From positions 1 through 40,707 of the forward strand of contig JAOAFV010000005.1 in NCBI GenBank assembly GCA_026416095.1: a stretch of 40,707 nucleotides of DNA, read 5' to 3'. How positions within the stretch are numbered: position 1 is the first letter of the stretch; every line of letters begins with the position of its first letter. Positions 1 to 9,582 of the stretch are shown one piece after another. The notes beneath the pieces were generated by a model, which was not told the origin of the DNA, searched no databases, and saw only the letters and a program-made list of their open reading frames with translations. Source of the DNA: Bacteroidales bacterium (GTDB taxonomy: Bacteria; Bacteroidota; Bacteroidia; Bacteroidales; GWA2-32-17). Both the position numbers and the translations under genes were made by a program.

Positions 1-1974
1 GTTAGGTAAATTGGCATTATCGCTGAAAAAGTGAAAACCAAATCTACGATTTGTACCACCACTTGTAACTTTAGCTACAAAATGATACAAATATCTATTC
101 GATAATGTTTGATTTAGGTAAGCATATATATTAGTATTTGCAAGAGTAGTGTCGTTTTGTATTAATTGACCATTACTAACTGTCCAACTACCATTGTATA
201 TTTGCCAATGAGGGTGCAATGTGTCGAAATTGTCGCCAAAAAAACCACGCTTGCTATTTGCCCCCCAATACTGCCCATCGTAATCGAGAACTTGATAAAA
301 TGCTTTCTCTACTTGATTGTTATCACTATCGGTAAATGTTGCTACAAAATCTTGGGTTTTCCATTCGCCTTGTGTTGATATAGCTGTAGTAGGGGGAGTA
401 TTATCTAACGGTGTGGCTGTCCAGGTAGCCGCCCATCCGGCAGCAGTTGTTGCACAGTCGGAGCGAAATTCAATAGTTAAAGCTCCACTTGTAGAGGTTA
501 TAGTACCGGGACTTTGAGTATTATATCTTCCAATTAATGGCGACCAAACAGAAGGACCATCGTAGATATAAAGAAAATCATAGTTTGCTTCTAACGAAAA
601 ACTAGTAAATGTTAGTGTTATTGTTGACGCATCTTGAGGCTGTATAACCCATATTTTTCTTTCATCGTTGCTATAATTACCAGAAGGGCCTCCTGAATCG
701 TAAAAATTTCCGCTTAATGAATTTAAGGTAGTAACTGATGGATTGTTGTTAACCAACTTATAGTAAGTATTCCATGTCCAATAAGGGCCTGGATCAGTAT
801 GTGTTTGATTTGGAAAATGCTGATGGCCTGCAATTTTTGTGCAATAACTACTGCCTGCCAGAACATGTAACCCATAATCAAGAGCGGTACCATTGTCAAG
901 AGTATCTCGGTAAAACATACGATGTGGATTTATGCCGTATGCATTGCAAATATCTTTTGTTAAGTCGGCAGAACTCTGGTACATTGCCATGGTGTACCAT
1001 GAAGGTTGCTCAACATAACCTTCGTGTTCATACCCTATTGTGTATGCATTTTCGGAACCAATATGCCATGCTTTGTTTGCTTCGAGTACCATTTGGGTCA
1101 ATTGGCCGTCGCTACTTCTAACAACATAATGTGTCGATGCTTGTGAATTTGGATTTTGAAACCAACTTATACAACCACTATAACTACCCTGTACAGTATG
1201 CATAACTATAGCAGATATTGGAGTACCATTTCTAGAACTATAATTTGGCGAAGCAATCCAATTGCAATGAGGTACATTATAATCAGGGCAAGGTGCTTTT
1301 GTTGTTTTAAACTCAATACCATCTTCCGTCATTACAAAATTATTACCAGCTATTACTTTTTTTGCAGTTATTACTTTTGCATTATTCTTACCAACTATAT
1401 TCTCAAGAGAAAAATTATATTGAGGAAAATTATAAACTCGCTGATTAAATGAATTGTTTAAGAAATTTATCATTTCATAAACAAAACAATAAAAAGTAAA
1501 TTCTAATGTTGGGTTCGATTCATCGATTTTTAAATGAGTTAAAGATCTTAAGATAGGAATATGGTCTTTTATATCGGTTGAATTAATTTGAAGGGAATCC
1601 ATTAAATATTGATATGTTTTAGCAAAAGCAAGAATGGCAATTTCTGGAGACCATTTTATATTTTCTTTGTTGATTTTAGAAATTCTTGCAACAAGCTTTA
1701 AATTTTCATTAAACCAATTTTCTCCATCTTCTACTAAATAAAACATTGTCCATCCGAATGGCATACCGGTGCACGATGGAGCAGTATTTTCGAGTGTTTT
1801 GTGATGATTATGAGTATTTGCCCACGCAAATGCTTCAAGAAACCCTTTGGGTATTTTTGGATAAATAATATATGCCTTATTATAATAATTAATGTAGTTT
1901 GCTTGAATGTCTTCTTGTCCATGAGATGTAAAAATGAAAACCAAATAAATTAAAACAATTAGACCTTTAATCAT
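1..1974 (-). CDS. Secreted N-acetylmuramoyl-L-alanine amidase with CUB domain (3' end cut by window edge)
   Basis: Reading from the ATG at 1972-1974 leftwards gives 658 codons without a stop, so the C-terminus lies outside the window. Residues 1-19 form a signal peptide ending in SHG|Q. About residues 245-400 look like an Amidase_2 (PGRP/T7 lysozyme-like) zinc amidase: VMHT with His259, AGHQH with His384 and His386, and HTDPGPYW from His392. Such enzymes cleave the amide bond between MurNAc and the stem peptide. Residues 420-520 resemble a CUB domain (YDFLYIYDGPS, then a FRSDC-type segment). A further beta-rich extracellular module follows (GEWKTQDFVATFTDSDN, then a GFFGDNF-like segment) and is cut off. 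A T9SS sorting tail might follow, but that part is not visible. The N-terminal 225 residues are unassigned. The family call is strong; the substrate is inferred. Confidence 0.8.
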   Translation of the reverse strand, partial: MIKGLIVLIYLVFIFTSHGQEDIQANYINYYNKAYIIYPKIPKGFLEAFAWANTHNHHKTLENTAPSCTGMPFGWTMFYLVEDGENWFNENLKLVARISKINKENIKWSPEIAILAFAKTYQYLMDSLQINSTDIKDHIPILRSLTHLKIDESNPTLEFTFYCFVYEMINFLNNSFNQRVYNFPQYNFSLENIVGKNNAKVITAKKVIAGNNFVMTEDGIEFKTTKAPCPDYNVPHCNWIASPNYSSRNGTPISAIVMHTVQGSYSGCISWFQNPNSQASTHYVVRSSDGQLTQMVLEANKAWHIGSENAYTIGYEHEGYVEQPSWYTMAMYQSSADLTKDICNAYGINPHRMFYRDTLDNGTALDYGLHVLAGSSYCTKIAGHQHFPNQTHTDPGPYWTWNTYYKLVNNNPSVTTLNSLSGNFYDSGGPSGNYSNDERKIWVIQPQDASTITLTFTSFSLEANYDFLYIYDGPSVWSPLIGRYNTQSPGTITSTSGALTIEFRSDCATTAAGWAATWTATPLDNTPPTTAISTQGEWKTQDFVATFTDSDNNQVEKAFYQVLDYDGQYWGANSKRGFFGDNFDTLHPHWQIYNGSWTVSNGQLIQNDTTLANTNIYAYLNQTLSNRYLYHFVAKVTSGGTNRRFGFHFFSDNANLPN

Positions 1975-1992
1975 AATACGATTATTTTTTTA

Positions 1993-2000
1993 CAAAATTA
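1993..2000 (-). promoter_or_regulatory. Candidate -7 element for the amidase gene
   Basis: The minus strand reads TAATTTTG, matching the Bacteroidota -7 consensus TAnnTTTG, 18 bases before the amidase ATG. No clear -33 TTG was identified. Confidence 0.5.
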
Positions 2001-2300
2001 ATATATATTTTCTTTTTAATTGATGATGCTTATTTGTTTTTAGCAAAAATTTTTTAAGAAATTTTCCTTGAATTTTTTAGTAAGTTTTATATTATTTCTT
2101 TATGGAGTTTAATTTGTTTTAATATACTTTATGAAATTTTTGTACCACTAAATTACTTTATACAAAAATAAAAAAAATTGTTTTTACAATTAGTGTTTCT
2201 TTACTTTATTATCTTGGTTTTATAGTAAAGCAAAACTTTAACAAAAAATATATTTAGAAAGATTAGTAATTTAATTTTTTTATTTAATTTTTATATTTCG

Positions 2301-2308
2301 TAACTTTG
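2301..2308 (+). promoter_or_regulatory. Candidate -7 element (TAACTTTG) for the BFN-thyA operon
   Basis: TAACTTTG is an exact TAnnTTTG match, 13 bases before the ATG at 2322. The implied 5' leader is only a few bases long. Confidence 0.6.
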
Positions 2309-2321
2309 CAAATAATTTTAT

Positions 2322-2945
2322 ATGGAAAAAGTAAAATTAAGGGTAGCAGGTATTTCATATAGCGATATATATACAGGAGCTTATGCTTTAATATTAGAAG
2401 AAGAGAATGGGGGCAAAAGATTACCAATAGTAATAGGGGCATTCGAAGCCCAATCCATTGCTATTCAAATCGAAAAAATTAAGCCACCTCGACCAATTAC
2501 TCATGATTTATTTGTAAGTGTGGCTTCGGCATATAAGATAGAACTCAAAGAAGTAAATATTTATAAACTTGAAGAAGGGATTTTTTACGCAAATCTTATA
2601 CTAAGACAAAACGATAACGAAGTAGTTATTGATAGCCGTACTTCAGACGCTGTTGCATTAGCAATTAGATTTAATTGTCCTATATATACAACACAAGAAA
2701 TAATGGATAAAGCTGGTATATATATGAGTTTTGAAGGAGAAGAGAAAGAAGGAACACAACAAAAAGAAAAATCGAATAAAATAAAAAAACATGAAGCAGA
2801 AAAAGAAAGGAGCGAAAGAAAAAATCCATTTGCTAAATATTCACTTGAAGAATTAGAAAGAATGCTAAAGAAAGCTGTAGAAAACGAAGATTACGAAAAA
2901 GCATCGGCTATAAGAGACGAAATAAATAGAAGAAAAAAGGAATAA
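2322..2945 (+). CDS. Bifunctional nuclease (BFN/DUF151) family protein with UVR motif
   Basis: 207 aa. Residues 1-135 match the BFN (DUF151) domain: LPIVIGAFEAQSIAI, the ITHDLF segment, then IDSRTSDAVALAIRF and CPIYTTQEI. A charged Lys/Glu-rich linker (about 140-168) leads to a C-terminal UvrB/UvrC-type motif (SLEELERMLKKAVENEDYEK). This BFN plus UVR arrangement is common in Bacteroidota. Nuclease activity was reported for plant homologues; the bacterial role is not settled. The ATG follows a -7 element closely. The next gene begins 4 bases after the stop, so it is the first gene of an operon with a nucleoside transporter and thyA. Confidence 0.88.
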   Translation: MEKVKLRVAGISYSDIYTGAYALILEEENGGKRLPIVIGAFEAQSIAIQIEKIKPPRPITHDLFVSVASAYKIELKEVNIYKLEEGIFYANLILRQNDNEVVIDSRTSDAVALAIRFNCPIYTTQEIMDKAGIYMSFEGEEKEGTQQKEKSNKIKKHEAEKERSERKNPFAKYSLEELERMLKKAVENEDYEKASAIRDEINRRKKE

Positions 2946-2949
2946 TTTA

Positions 2950-4197
2950 ATGCTAAAGTTTCGCTTAATTTTAATGAACTTTATTCAGTTTTTTATATGG
3001 GGTTGTTGGTTATTAACCATAGGTGCATACTGGTTTCAAACTAAAAAATGGTCACCATCAGATTTTGGCTTAATATTTTCAACAATGGGAATAGCTTCGT
3101 TGTTTATGCCAACTATAGCAGGTATTATTGCCGATAAATGGCTAAATGCCGAACGCTTATATGCCTTATTGCACTTTTTAGGTGGTTGTTGCTTGTTTAT
3201 TTTACCACAAATTAATGATAGTAAAACTTTCTTTTGGATTATGCTTTTAAATGCAATGTGCTATATGCCCACAATTTCGCTTGCCATTACTATTTGTTAT
3301 GACTCTCTTAAACAGTATAATTATGATGTAATAAAAATATATCCTCCTATTCGTGTTTTTGGAACTATTGGTTTTATTGTTGCCTTATGGACCATAAGTT
3401 TAACTGGTCTTGAAAAATCGGCAACTCAGTTTTATGTTTCTTCTATATCGGCGTTTTTACTTTCCTTTTATTCTTTAACCTTGCCCAAGTGTATTCCAAA
3501 AGGTAAAGAAAAAAACAATATTATAGACGCTCTAGGGCTAAGGGCTTTTACATTGTTTAGAAGCTATAAAATGACATTGTTCTTTATTTTCTCTTTTTTA
3601 TTAGGTATATCTTTACAATTAACTAATGCTTATGGCGATACATTTCTTCACGATTTTTCAAAAGTACCAGAATATACTAATTCTATAGCAGTAAAATACC
3701 CCGCAATAATTATGTCGATATCGCAGATATCTGAAACCTTATTTATTCTTACAATTCCATTCTTTTTAAAAAGATTTGGAATTAAAAATGTAATGTTAAT
3801 GAGCATGATTGCATGGGTTTTGCGTTTTGGCCTATTTGCTTTTGGTAACCCAACCACTGGTTTATGGATGATTATTCTTTCTTGTATAGTTTATGGTATG
3901 GCATTTGATTTTTTTAATATTTCTGGTTCGTTATTTGTAGAAACACAAGTATCGCCGGCTATTAGAGCAAGCTCACAAGGTTTGTTTATGTTTATGACAA
4001 ATGGTTTAGGTTCTTTAACAGGTAGTATTTTGAGCGGTCTTATTATAGAAAAGTTTTTCAAAATTGGCGATGTTTTTATATGGAAAAATATATGGTTAAC
4101 ATTTTCTGTTTATTCATTAGTAGTAGCATTTCTTTTTTTAATTCTATTTAAACATAAGCATAATCCTGCTGAATTAGATGCCAAAATAGTGCATTAA
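2950..4197 (+). CDS. Nucleoside:H+ symporter-like MFS permease
   Basis: 415 aa of almost continuous hydrophobic segments, consistent with about 12 transmembrane helices. The N-terminus ([20 protein letters not shown]) and the GIIADKW loop resemble the NupG/XapB nucleoside:proton symporter family (Nuc_H_symport), which imports nucleosides across the inner membrane. It starts 4 bases after the BFN gene and ends 11 bases before thyA, so it is probably cotranscribed with both. The pairing with thyA fits pyrimidine salvage and dTMP supply, but that is inference. The exact substrate cannot be read from the sequence. Confidence 0.8.
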   Translation: MLKFRLILMNFIQFFIWGCWLLTIGAYWFQTKKWSPSDFGLIFSTMGIASLFMPTIAGIIADKWLNAERLYALLHFLGGCCLFILPQINDSKTFFWIMLLNAMCYMPTISLAITICYDSLKQYNYDVIKIYPPIRVFGTIGFIVALWTISLTGLEKSATQFYVSSISAFLLSFYSLTLPKCIPKGKEKNNIIDALGLRAFTLFRSYKMTLFFIFSFLLGISLQLTNAYGDTFLHDFSKVPEYTNSIAVKYPAIIMSISQISETLFILTIPFFLKRFGIKNVMLMSMIAWVLRFGLFAFGNPTTGLWMIILSCIVYGMAFDFFNISGSLFVETQVSPAIRASSQGLFMFMTNGLGSLTGSILSGLIIEKFFKIGDVFIWKNIWLTFSVYSLVVAFLFLILFKHKHNPAELDAKIVH

Positions 4198-4208
4198 AAT
4201 TTAAGATT

Positions 4209-5009
4209 ATGAAACAATATCTTGAGTTATTGAGATTTGTTTACGAGAACGGAAAAATAAGGCGTGACAGAACAGGAGTTGGGGTAAAGGGAATTTTTGG
4301 TTATCAAATGCGCATCGATATATCTGAAAGGTTTCCACTTTTGACAACTAAAAAAGTACACCTGAAATCGATAATTTATGAACTATTGTGGTTTTTGAAA
4401 GGCGACACTAATATAAAGTATCTAAACGATCATGGTGTGACTATATGGGATGAATGGGCCGATGAAAATGGAGATTTAGGTCCAATTTATGGTCATCAAT
4501 GGCGTTCGTGGCGGTCGGCCGATGGACGTGTTATTGATCAAATAAGTGAAGTTATTGAATCTATAAAAAATAACCCGTATTCACGACGTCACATTGTTAG
4601 TGCATGGAATGTTGGTGATCTTGATAAAATGGCTTTACCTCCATGTCATGTACTTTTTCAGTTCTATGTAGATGTCGAAGAGAAAAAATTGTCTTGTCAT
4701 TTATATCAAAGAAGTGCCGATTTGTTTTTAGGTGTCCCTTTTAATATTGCTTCATACTCCCTTCTTACAATGATGATTGCTCATGTTTGTGATTTGAAGC
4801 CTGGCGAGTTTATTCATACCTTTGGCGATGTACATATATATTTAAATCACTTAGACCAGGTAAAGCTACAACTTTCTCGTGAACCTCGCCCTTTGCCAAA
4901 AATGATATTGAATAAAAATGTAAAAAATATTTTCGATTTTAAATACGAAGATTTTACCCTTATTGGTTATGATCCCCATCCTCCTATTCCAGCGCCTATT
5001 GCAGTATAA
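4209..5009 (+). CDS. thyA: Thymidylate synthase
   Basis: 266 aa, essentially the length of the E. coli enzyme. It methylates dUMP to dTMP using methylene-tetrahydrofolate. The active-site cysteine is Cys146 in [12 protein letters not shown]. Other conserved elements are intact: RDRTGVG near residue 20, the [10 protein letters not shown] dUMP-phosphate-binding arginines (about 126-127), [13 protein letters not shown], and GDVHIYLNH. The C-terminus ends PIPAPIAV, like the mobile tail that closes on the substrate. Dihydrofolate reductase (folA), a frequent neighbour of thyA, does not follow; the next gene is convergent. The gene looks fully functional. Confidence 0.97.
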   Translation: MKQYLELLRFVYENGKIRRDRTGVGVKGIFGYQMRIDISERFPLLTTKKVHLKSIIYELLWFLKGDTNIKYLNDHGVTIWDEWADENGDLGPIYGHQWRSWRSADGRVIDQISEVIESIKNNPYSRRHIVSAWNVGDLDKMALPPCHVLFQFYVDVEEKKLSCHLYQRSADLFLGVPFNIASYSLLTMMIAHVCDLKPGEFIHTFGDVHIYLNHLDQVKLQLSREPRPLPKMILNKNVKNIFDFKYEDFTLIGYDPHPPIPAPIAV

Positions 5010-5146
5010 ACATATTAGTTGTTAAAATTTTAGAAAATACCTCAAAAACTTAGTAAGGTTGGAATAAAAAATAAGTTAAATTCAGTTTTTTTGTATTGAA
5101 ATTTATAAAATATGTATAAGAAAAACCCCAAGAAAGTTTTTTATTT

Positions 5147-7060
5147 TTATAATATTTTGTTATCGATTTTTTTAAAATTTTTGAAAATTATAACAAGATC
5201 ATTATAAATTCTATACTCTTTAGCATATAGCATATTTATTTTGAGAGCATTTTCTTTATCGTAAGTTATTTTAAGAATTGATTTTTTAATTTTTGGTAAA
5301 TCGTAGTTTTGAGGGTGTGGGTAATATCCTACAAATGTGTATTTTCCTAATAAACATAATGCGAGATTTTTAAGAAGTGTAATTTTATTTTTAAAATACC
5401 ATACTATAAATGGATATAGAATTATTAGTAACAGCGAAAAAATTATATCGAGCAGTCGCTTATTATGTTTGTTAATAGGATTAGCAATGGAATTTATTAC
5501 TATGTCGTAAGCAGAATTATTTGTAATAACTGTTTTACTACCTATTAAAGCATCGCCAATTATTTTATAATTTAAGTTGTAAGCCGAAAATTTTGTCATT
5601 ATTAAAATAACATCTTTTGGAGATAAACTATTTAAGCAAAAAACAATTTCTTCTGGTTTATTTATTTTTATTATTTCGTCTAAATCTGTTTCGTTAGGTT
5701 TTAATTGAGAATCAGATTTATATTCAACGAAAATTATATTTTCATATTCATTAGTTTTTTTTAATATTTCAAGAGATTTTTTGTAGTCATCGGTGTTTCC
5801 TAGTAGTATACAGGATTTAAATTTTTTCTTTTTCTTTAAGAGGTAAGGGTTAATAATATATAATCTTAATGGCAAAAAAATAAAAATTGTTATTAAAGAG
5901 CCAAAAAGTACTACAGCTCTTGAAAATCTTACCTTTTCGCTGAGGAAGGCGTAAAAAAGCGAAAGTAAAAGAATACCTACAAACGCACCCTTATAAAAAT
6001 CGGGATTCTTTGATTTTTTAGAATAACAACCAGCATAATAAAGGCCAGCAACAATGATTATTGAATATAAGGGCATTATATATGTGTAAAATTCAATGGG
6101 ATAGTAATTTTTAGTATTATATTTGATTATTTCCCAAAATTTTGATACACCGTAAAATGTAAAGTATAAAAAAGTAAAATCGAACAATGGTAATATTATT
6201 TGTAATAAAAAGTTTTTAGCAATAGATAAAAACGCCCTAAAATAAATTGCAGTTTTAATAATAAAAATGAAAAATTTACCCTGCGATTTTAGATGTTTAG
6301 AAGTAAAAATTAACATTGCCGAGTAAAACAATCTGACATAATTAAGAGTGCCCTTTTTAGTGCTTTCGCCTTTATAATGAATTATTGTTGTTTCGGGAAA
6401 ATAATAATTTTTATAACCAGCTAGTTTTATTCTGTATGATAGATCAATGTCTTCGCCATACATAAAAAAATTTTCGTCTAACATACCAATTTTATCGAGC
6501 ACTTTTTTTCGTATTAGAAAAAAAGCCCCCGAAATTACATCTATTTCGTTAATAGAATATTCATCTAAAAAGCCAAGATAATATGTATTGAAAAATTTTG
6601 ATTTTGGGAATAATTTTGAGAACCCAATCATTTTAAAGAATGCAACACGTGGGGTAGGGAAGCCTCGTTTAGATTCGGGTAAAAATTTTCCTTTACCGTT
6701 TATCATTCTTACCCCTAATGCACCAGCCTCTGGATGTTCATCCATGAATTTTATTGTTTTCTCAAAAGTATCTTCTTGCACAACAGTATCGGGGTTTAGT
6801 AGCAGAATATATTCTCCTTTACATTGTTTTATTGCCTGATTATTTGCTTTAGCAAAACCAACATTGGTCCTATTTTCTATTAATTTAACCCATTTGAATT
6901 CTTCTTTTAGCATCTGTACCGAACCATCTACCGAATGGTTATCAACTACCCATACCTCTCCATCATTATTAATGTTGTCAATTGCATGTTTTACACTTAT
7001 TAAACATTGTTTTAAAAAGTGCTTAACATTATAATTTACTATAACAACAGAAAGTTTCAA
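5147..7060 (-). CDS. GT2 glycosyltransferase fused to a membrane region and a degenerate sugar-phosphate-transferase-like C-terminus
   Basis: 637 aa. Residues 1-250 are a GT-A family 2 transferase: SVVIVNYN at the start, LLLNPDT (Asp91) as the DxD-like metal site, and YGEDIDLSYR near residue 205, as in rhamnosyltransferases. Residues 260-400 hold several membrane segments. Residues 408-510 (CILLGN start, KPEEIVFCLNS) look like the Rossmann-type domain of polyprenol-phosphate hexose-1-phosphate transferases. The last 100 residues resemble their catalytic domain (NKRLLDIIFSLLL membrane anchor, then KYTFVGYYP for the usual GxxSLVGxRP), but key residues seem to be missing. Last gene of a five-gene operon, 2 bases after the barrel gene. 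The transferase half is probably active; the C-terminal half may be a scaffold. The fusion reading is by eye. Confidence 0.75.
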   Translation of the reverse strand: MKLSVVIVNYNVKHFLKQCLISVKHAIDNINNDGEVWVVDNHSVDGSVQMLKEEFKWVKLIENRTNVGFAKANNQAIKQCKGEYILLLNPDTVVQEDTFEKTIKFMDEHPEAGALGVRMINGKGKFLPESKRGFPTPRVAFFKMIGFSKLFPKSKFFNTYYLGFLDEYSINEIDVISGAFFLIRKKVLDKIGMLDENFFMYGEDIDLSYRIKLAGYKNYYFPETTIIHYKGESTKKGTLNYVRLFYSAMLIFTSKHLKSQGKFFIFIIKTAIYFRAFLSIAKNFLLQIILPLFDFTFLYFTFYGVSKFWEIIKYNTKNYYPIEFYTYIMPLYSIIIVAGLYYAGCYSKKSKNPDFYKGAFVGILLLSLFYAFLSEKVRFSRAVVLFGSLITIFIFLPLRLYIINPYLLKKKKKFKSCILLGNTDDYKKSLEILKKTNEYENIIFVEYKSDSQLKPNETDLDEIIKINKPEEIVFCLNSLSPKDVILIMTKFSAYNLNYKIIGDALIGSKTVITNNSAYDIVINSIANPINKHNKRLLDIIFSLLLIILYPFIVWYFKNKITLLKNLALCLLGKYTFVGYYPHPQNYDLPKIKKSILKITYDKENALKINMLYAKEYRIYNDLVIIFKNFKKIDNKIL

Positions 7061-7062
7061 GG

Positions 7063-8493
7063 TTACAAGTATCTGTTAAAAATATTTGTTTTTATTCCAC
7101 CATAAAAATAATGAAAATTTGGTGTGTTTTCAATGCAACGAATATAATATCCACTAAAAAAAGTAGTAAACGAAGATCTATGAAGATAAAAGCCGCCTTC
7201 TATATTAAAAATTCTTAATTTTGCTTTCTCCCTTAAACTTTCGTTTAAATTATCGTGTAAGGGTATGGCTGTTGATGTTGAAAATAATAAATCGAGGTAT
7301 ATTCTTTTATACTGAAAATAAAATTTAAATAGTTTTTCGTATAAATTATTTCCAAATGGGTGAGCAATATATTCATTATAATTTATAAATGAACTTTTAC
7401 TGTTAACATTTTTGTACACGTAATCCGATGCATAATTTATTTCCGTAAGCAGAATCAATCTGAAGTGTTTATGTGCTTTACAAAGTTTTATTCCTGCTTG
7501 ATATGCATATTGTTTAGTATTATTGTATTTACCATCATAAACTAATTGAGAATATAAAAAAATTTTCTTTTTATAGTTTAACTCGCACATTGTACCAATT
7601 AACGAATTTGTTGAATCATCGAGGCCGAATTTTACTTCATTTAAGCCCAAAATAGGAAAATAATAATAAAAATTTGGGTATAACTTTTTGTACGAATGTG
7701 GTAAAAAAATAGAAGCATCGAAGATTGCGATACTTATATTGTTATCAGGTGAAAAGTTTAATATATTGTATTTAAAAAACCTTTTACTGTAAGGAACATA
7801 TATATTGTCTTCGATAGTGGCATTGTAAAATACCGAATATGACGAAATATACTGAAAGTATTTGTGTAAAAAAGATATTCGTAATGTTGGCGATTGAAAA
7901 GAGTTATCGCTATACAGTAAGGAACGGTATCCGTAACCAATAAAAGATTTAAAATGTCCGCCACAAAAGCTAAGTTTTTCTGAAATTTTAATACCAATGT
8001 ATGATGATGAGTTAAAATAATCGAAACCATCATTTTTAAAAGGTTTAGGTCTTCCTTGACCAGGTATTACTTTATTTAATTTTATATAGTCGATAATGTA
8101 TTTATGAAAGTATTCTTGATTTTCTGTAAAGTCTGTATAGAAAAAAAAGTTGTTGCTTAATTGTCCACTACACATTATTCCTCTAGTGTTTTTTGCTATA
8201 AATTTGTTTATTCCGGTTTTATGTTCAATATCAATTATAGGATTTACATAAAGATTAAAATCTTTTTTAACTATGGTAATAAGAGGGTTATCAAATTTTT
8301 TAGTTCTTATTTCAATGTTATTTATTTGTTGTATGTAATTATTCGAAGCAGAATCAAACAATATAATTGGGCATATGAAACCATAAGCACTTTGTTGTTG
8401 AAATAATATTCTATTTGTCCAATAATAATTTAAATGAGAAAATTGAGAATAAGAATATTCACCAACAAGAATTAAAAGTAAACATATGATCAT
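7063..8493 (-). CDS. Outer-membrane beta-barrel protein, Wzi/RemB-like
   Basis: 476 aa with an N-terminal signal peptide (MIICLLLILVGEYSYSQ) and many alternating aromatic/polar strands typical of an outer-membrane barrel. The stretch with KNTRGIMCSGQLSNN, a FYTDFTENQEYF-like segment, GFDYFNSSSYIGIKIS and FIGYGYRSLLYSDN follows the pattern of Bacteroidota proteins annotated as capsule assembly Wzi family or gliding protein RemB. Its ATG overlaps the stop of the WecA-like gene (ATGA), implying translational coupling, and the GT2 gene begins 2 bases after it. The operon suggests a role in export or anchoring of a surface glycan. Family membership is from memory of the pattern; function is inferred. 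Confidence 0.65.
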   Translation of the reverse strand: MIICLLLILVGEYSYSQFSHLNYYWTNRILFQQQSAYGFICPIILFDSASNNYIQQINNIEIRTKKFDNPLITIVKKDFNLYVNPIIDIEHKTGINKFIAKNTRGIMCSGQLSNNFFFYTDFTENQEYFHKYIIDYIKLNKVIPGQGRPKPFKNDGFDYFNSSSYIGIKISEKLSFCGGHFKSFIGYGYRSLLYSDNSFQSPTLRISFLHKYFQYISSYSVFYNATIEDNIYVPYSKRFFKYNILNFSPDNNISIAIFDASIFLPHSYKKLYPNFYYYFPILGLNEVKFGLDDSTNSLIGTMCELNYKKKIFLYSQLVYDGKYNNTKQYAYQAGIKLCKAHKHFRLILLTEINYASDYVYKNVNSKSSFINYNEYIAHPFGNNLYEKLFKFYFQYKRIYLDLLFSTSTAIPLHDNLNESLREKAKLRIFNIEGGFYLHRSSFTTFFSGYYIRCIENTPNFHYFYGGIKTNIFNRYL

Positions 8494-9563
8494 CTAGAAG
8501 ATTTTATTTTAAATTTGTAAAAATAAAATGATACAGAAGTAAATATAATACATATTATTAATAAAGTGAACCCAATAGCATAATTACCGTGTTTATTTAA
8601 AAGAAAAGACACAAATATTAAAAGTAATTGTAGTGCAACAAGAATAAGTGTTACAGAATTATGAGATAATCCTAATCTTATAAGTAAATGATGTAAATGA
8701 GTTTTATCGGGTTTAAAAGGAGATTTTTTATTGATCAATCTAAATATTACTACTCGTACCAAATCAAAAAGGGGCAAAAAAGTAATGGCCATAGCAATTG
8801 TAGGAGTGCTTACCGACCATACAAGAGTTGATTTGTCTTGATTAAAAATAATAAATTCGATTGTTAGTATTGAAATTGTAAGGCCGGTCAACATAGAACC
8901 AGTATCTCCCATAAAGATTTTGGCAGGAGATACATTAAAAAACATAAAGGCAAATAAAGCGCCCGATAAACAAAATGCTATTAGGGCGTGTTGAACATCA
9001 TTATAGAATAGAAATATTAAACCAAATGTTAAAGAGGATATTAATGCCAATGCGGCAGCCAAACCATCAATACCATCAATAAAATTAAAAGCATTTATAT
9101 AAATAACAATAACAAGAATACTAAATAATATTTTAACAACATATGGTAATTCGCCAATGCCGAAAATATGAAAGAAAGAAGGTATTTGTAGTTTTCCGAA
9201 AATTACCACAATAGTGGCTGCCATTAGTTGTCCCAAAAACTTTTTTTTGGGGTCGAGTCCTATAATATCGTCTTTTGTTCCTATAATAGCAATAAGAATA
9301 CATCCAACAATAAAATATTGCAAATGATTACATAAACAAAAATTAGAAAGGAAACTGAGGGAAAATAAAAAACCTATTAAAATAGCAAGTCCACCAAGGG
9401 TTGGTATTTCGTGAGAATGAAGTTTTCTAAAGGAAGGTTTGTCATATATATTTTTAGAAGATGTAATTTTTATTATATGAGGTATAAAATAAAACGTTAT
9501 TACAAAAGACAAAATAAATCCTACTATTACTAAATATATATTCATTTGAAAATTTCCATACAA
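8490..9563 (-). CDS. WecA/TagO-like undecaprenyl-phosphate N-acetylhexosamine-1-phosphate transferase (MraY family)
   Basis: 357 aa, about ten membrane helices. It carries the diagnostic motifs of the polyprenyl-phosphate HexNAc-1-P transferases: HSHEIPTLGG near the N-terminus, TKDDIIGLDPKKKF (catalytic Asp pair), NAFNFIDGIDGLA, IFMGDTGSM, and the cytoplasmic HLHHLLIRLG loop, whose His-rich form is typical of WecA/TagO rather than MraY. These enzymes start O-antigen, capsule or wall-polymer synthesis by moving a sugar phosphate from UDP-HexNAc to undecaprenyl phosphate. An internal ATG at 9545 (MNIYLVIVGF) matches family N-termini better and could be the true start. Its stop overlaps the start of the barrel gene by 4 bases. 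Confidence 0.88.
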   Translation of the reverse strand: MYGNFQMNIYLVIVGFILSFVITFYFIPHIIKITSSKNIYDKPSFRKLHSHEIPTLGGLAILIGFLFSLSFLSNFCLCNHLQYFIVGCILIAIIGTKDDIIGLDPKKKFLGQLMAATIVVIFGKLQIPSFFHIFGIGELPYVVKILFSILVIVIYINAFNFIDGIDGLAAALALISSLTFGLIFLFYNDVQHALIAFCLSGALFAFMFFNVSPAKIFMGDTGSMLTGLTISILTIEFIIFNQDKSTLVWSVSTPTIAMAITFLPLFDLVRVVIFRLINKKSPFKPDKTHLHHLLIRLGLSHNSVTLILVALQLLLIFVSFLLNKHGNYAIGFTLLIICIIFTSVSFYFYKFKIKSSR

Positions 9564-9582
9564 AAATAATAAAAGTGATATA

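Larger units (their letters stand above)
1975..2321. other. AT-rich divergent intergenic region
   Basis: This 347-base gap separates the leftward amidase gene from the rightward BFN gene. It is very A/T-rich, has no credible ORF, and holds a promoter-like element near each end. Nothing else was recognised. Confidence 0.6.

Noticed and set aside
774-1121. 115-aa open frame on the plus strand
   Set aside because: It is antisense to the amidase domain of the 1-1974 gene, whose zinc-ligand motifs read through the same bases on the minus strand.
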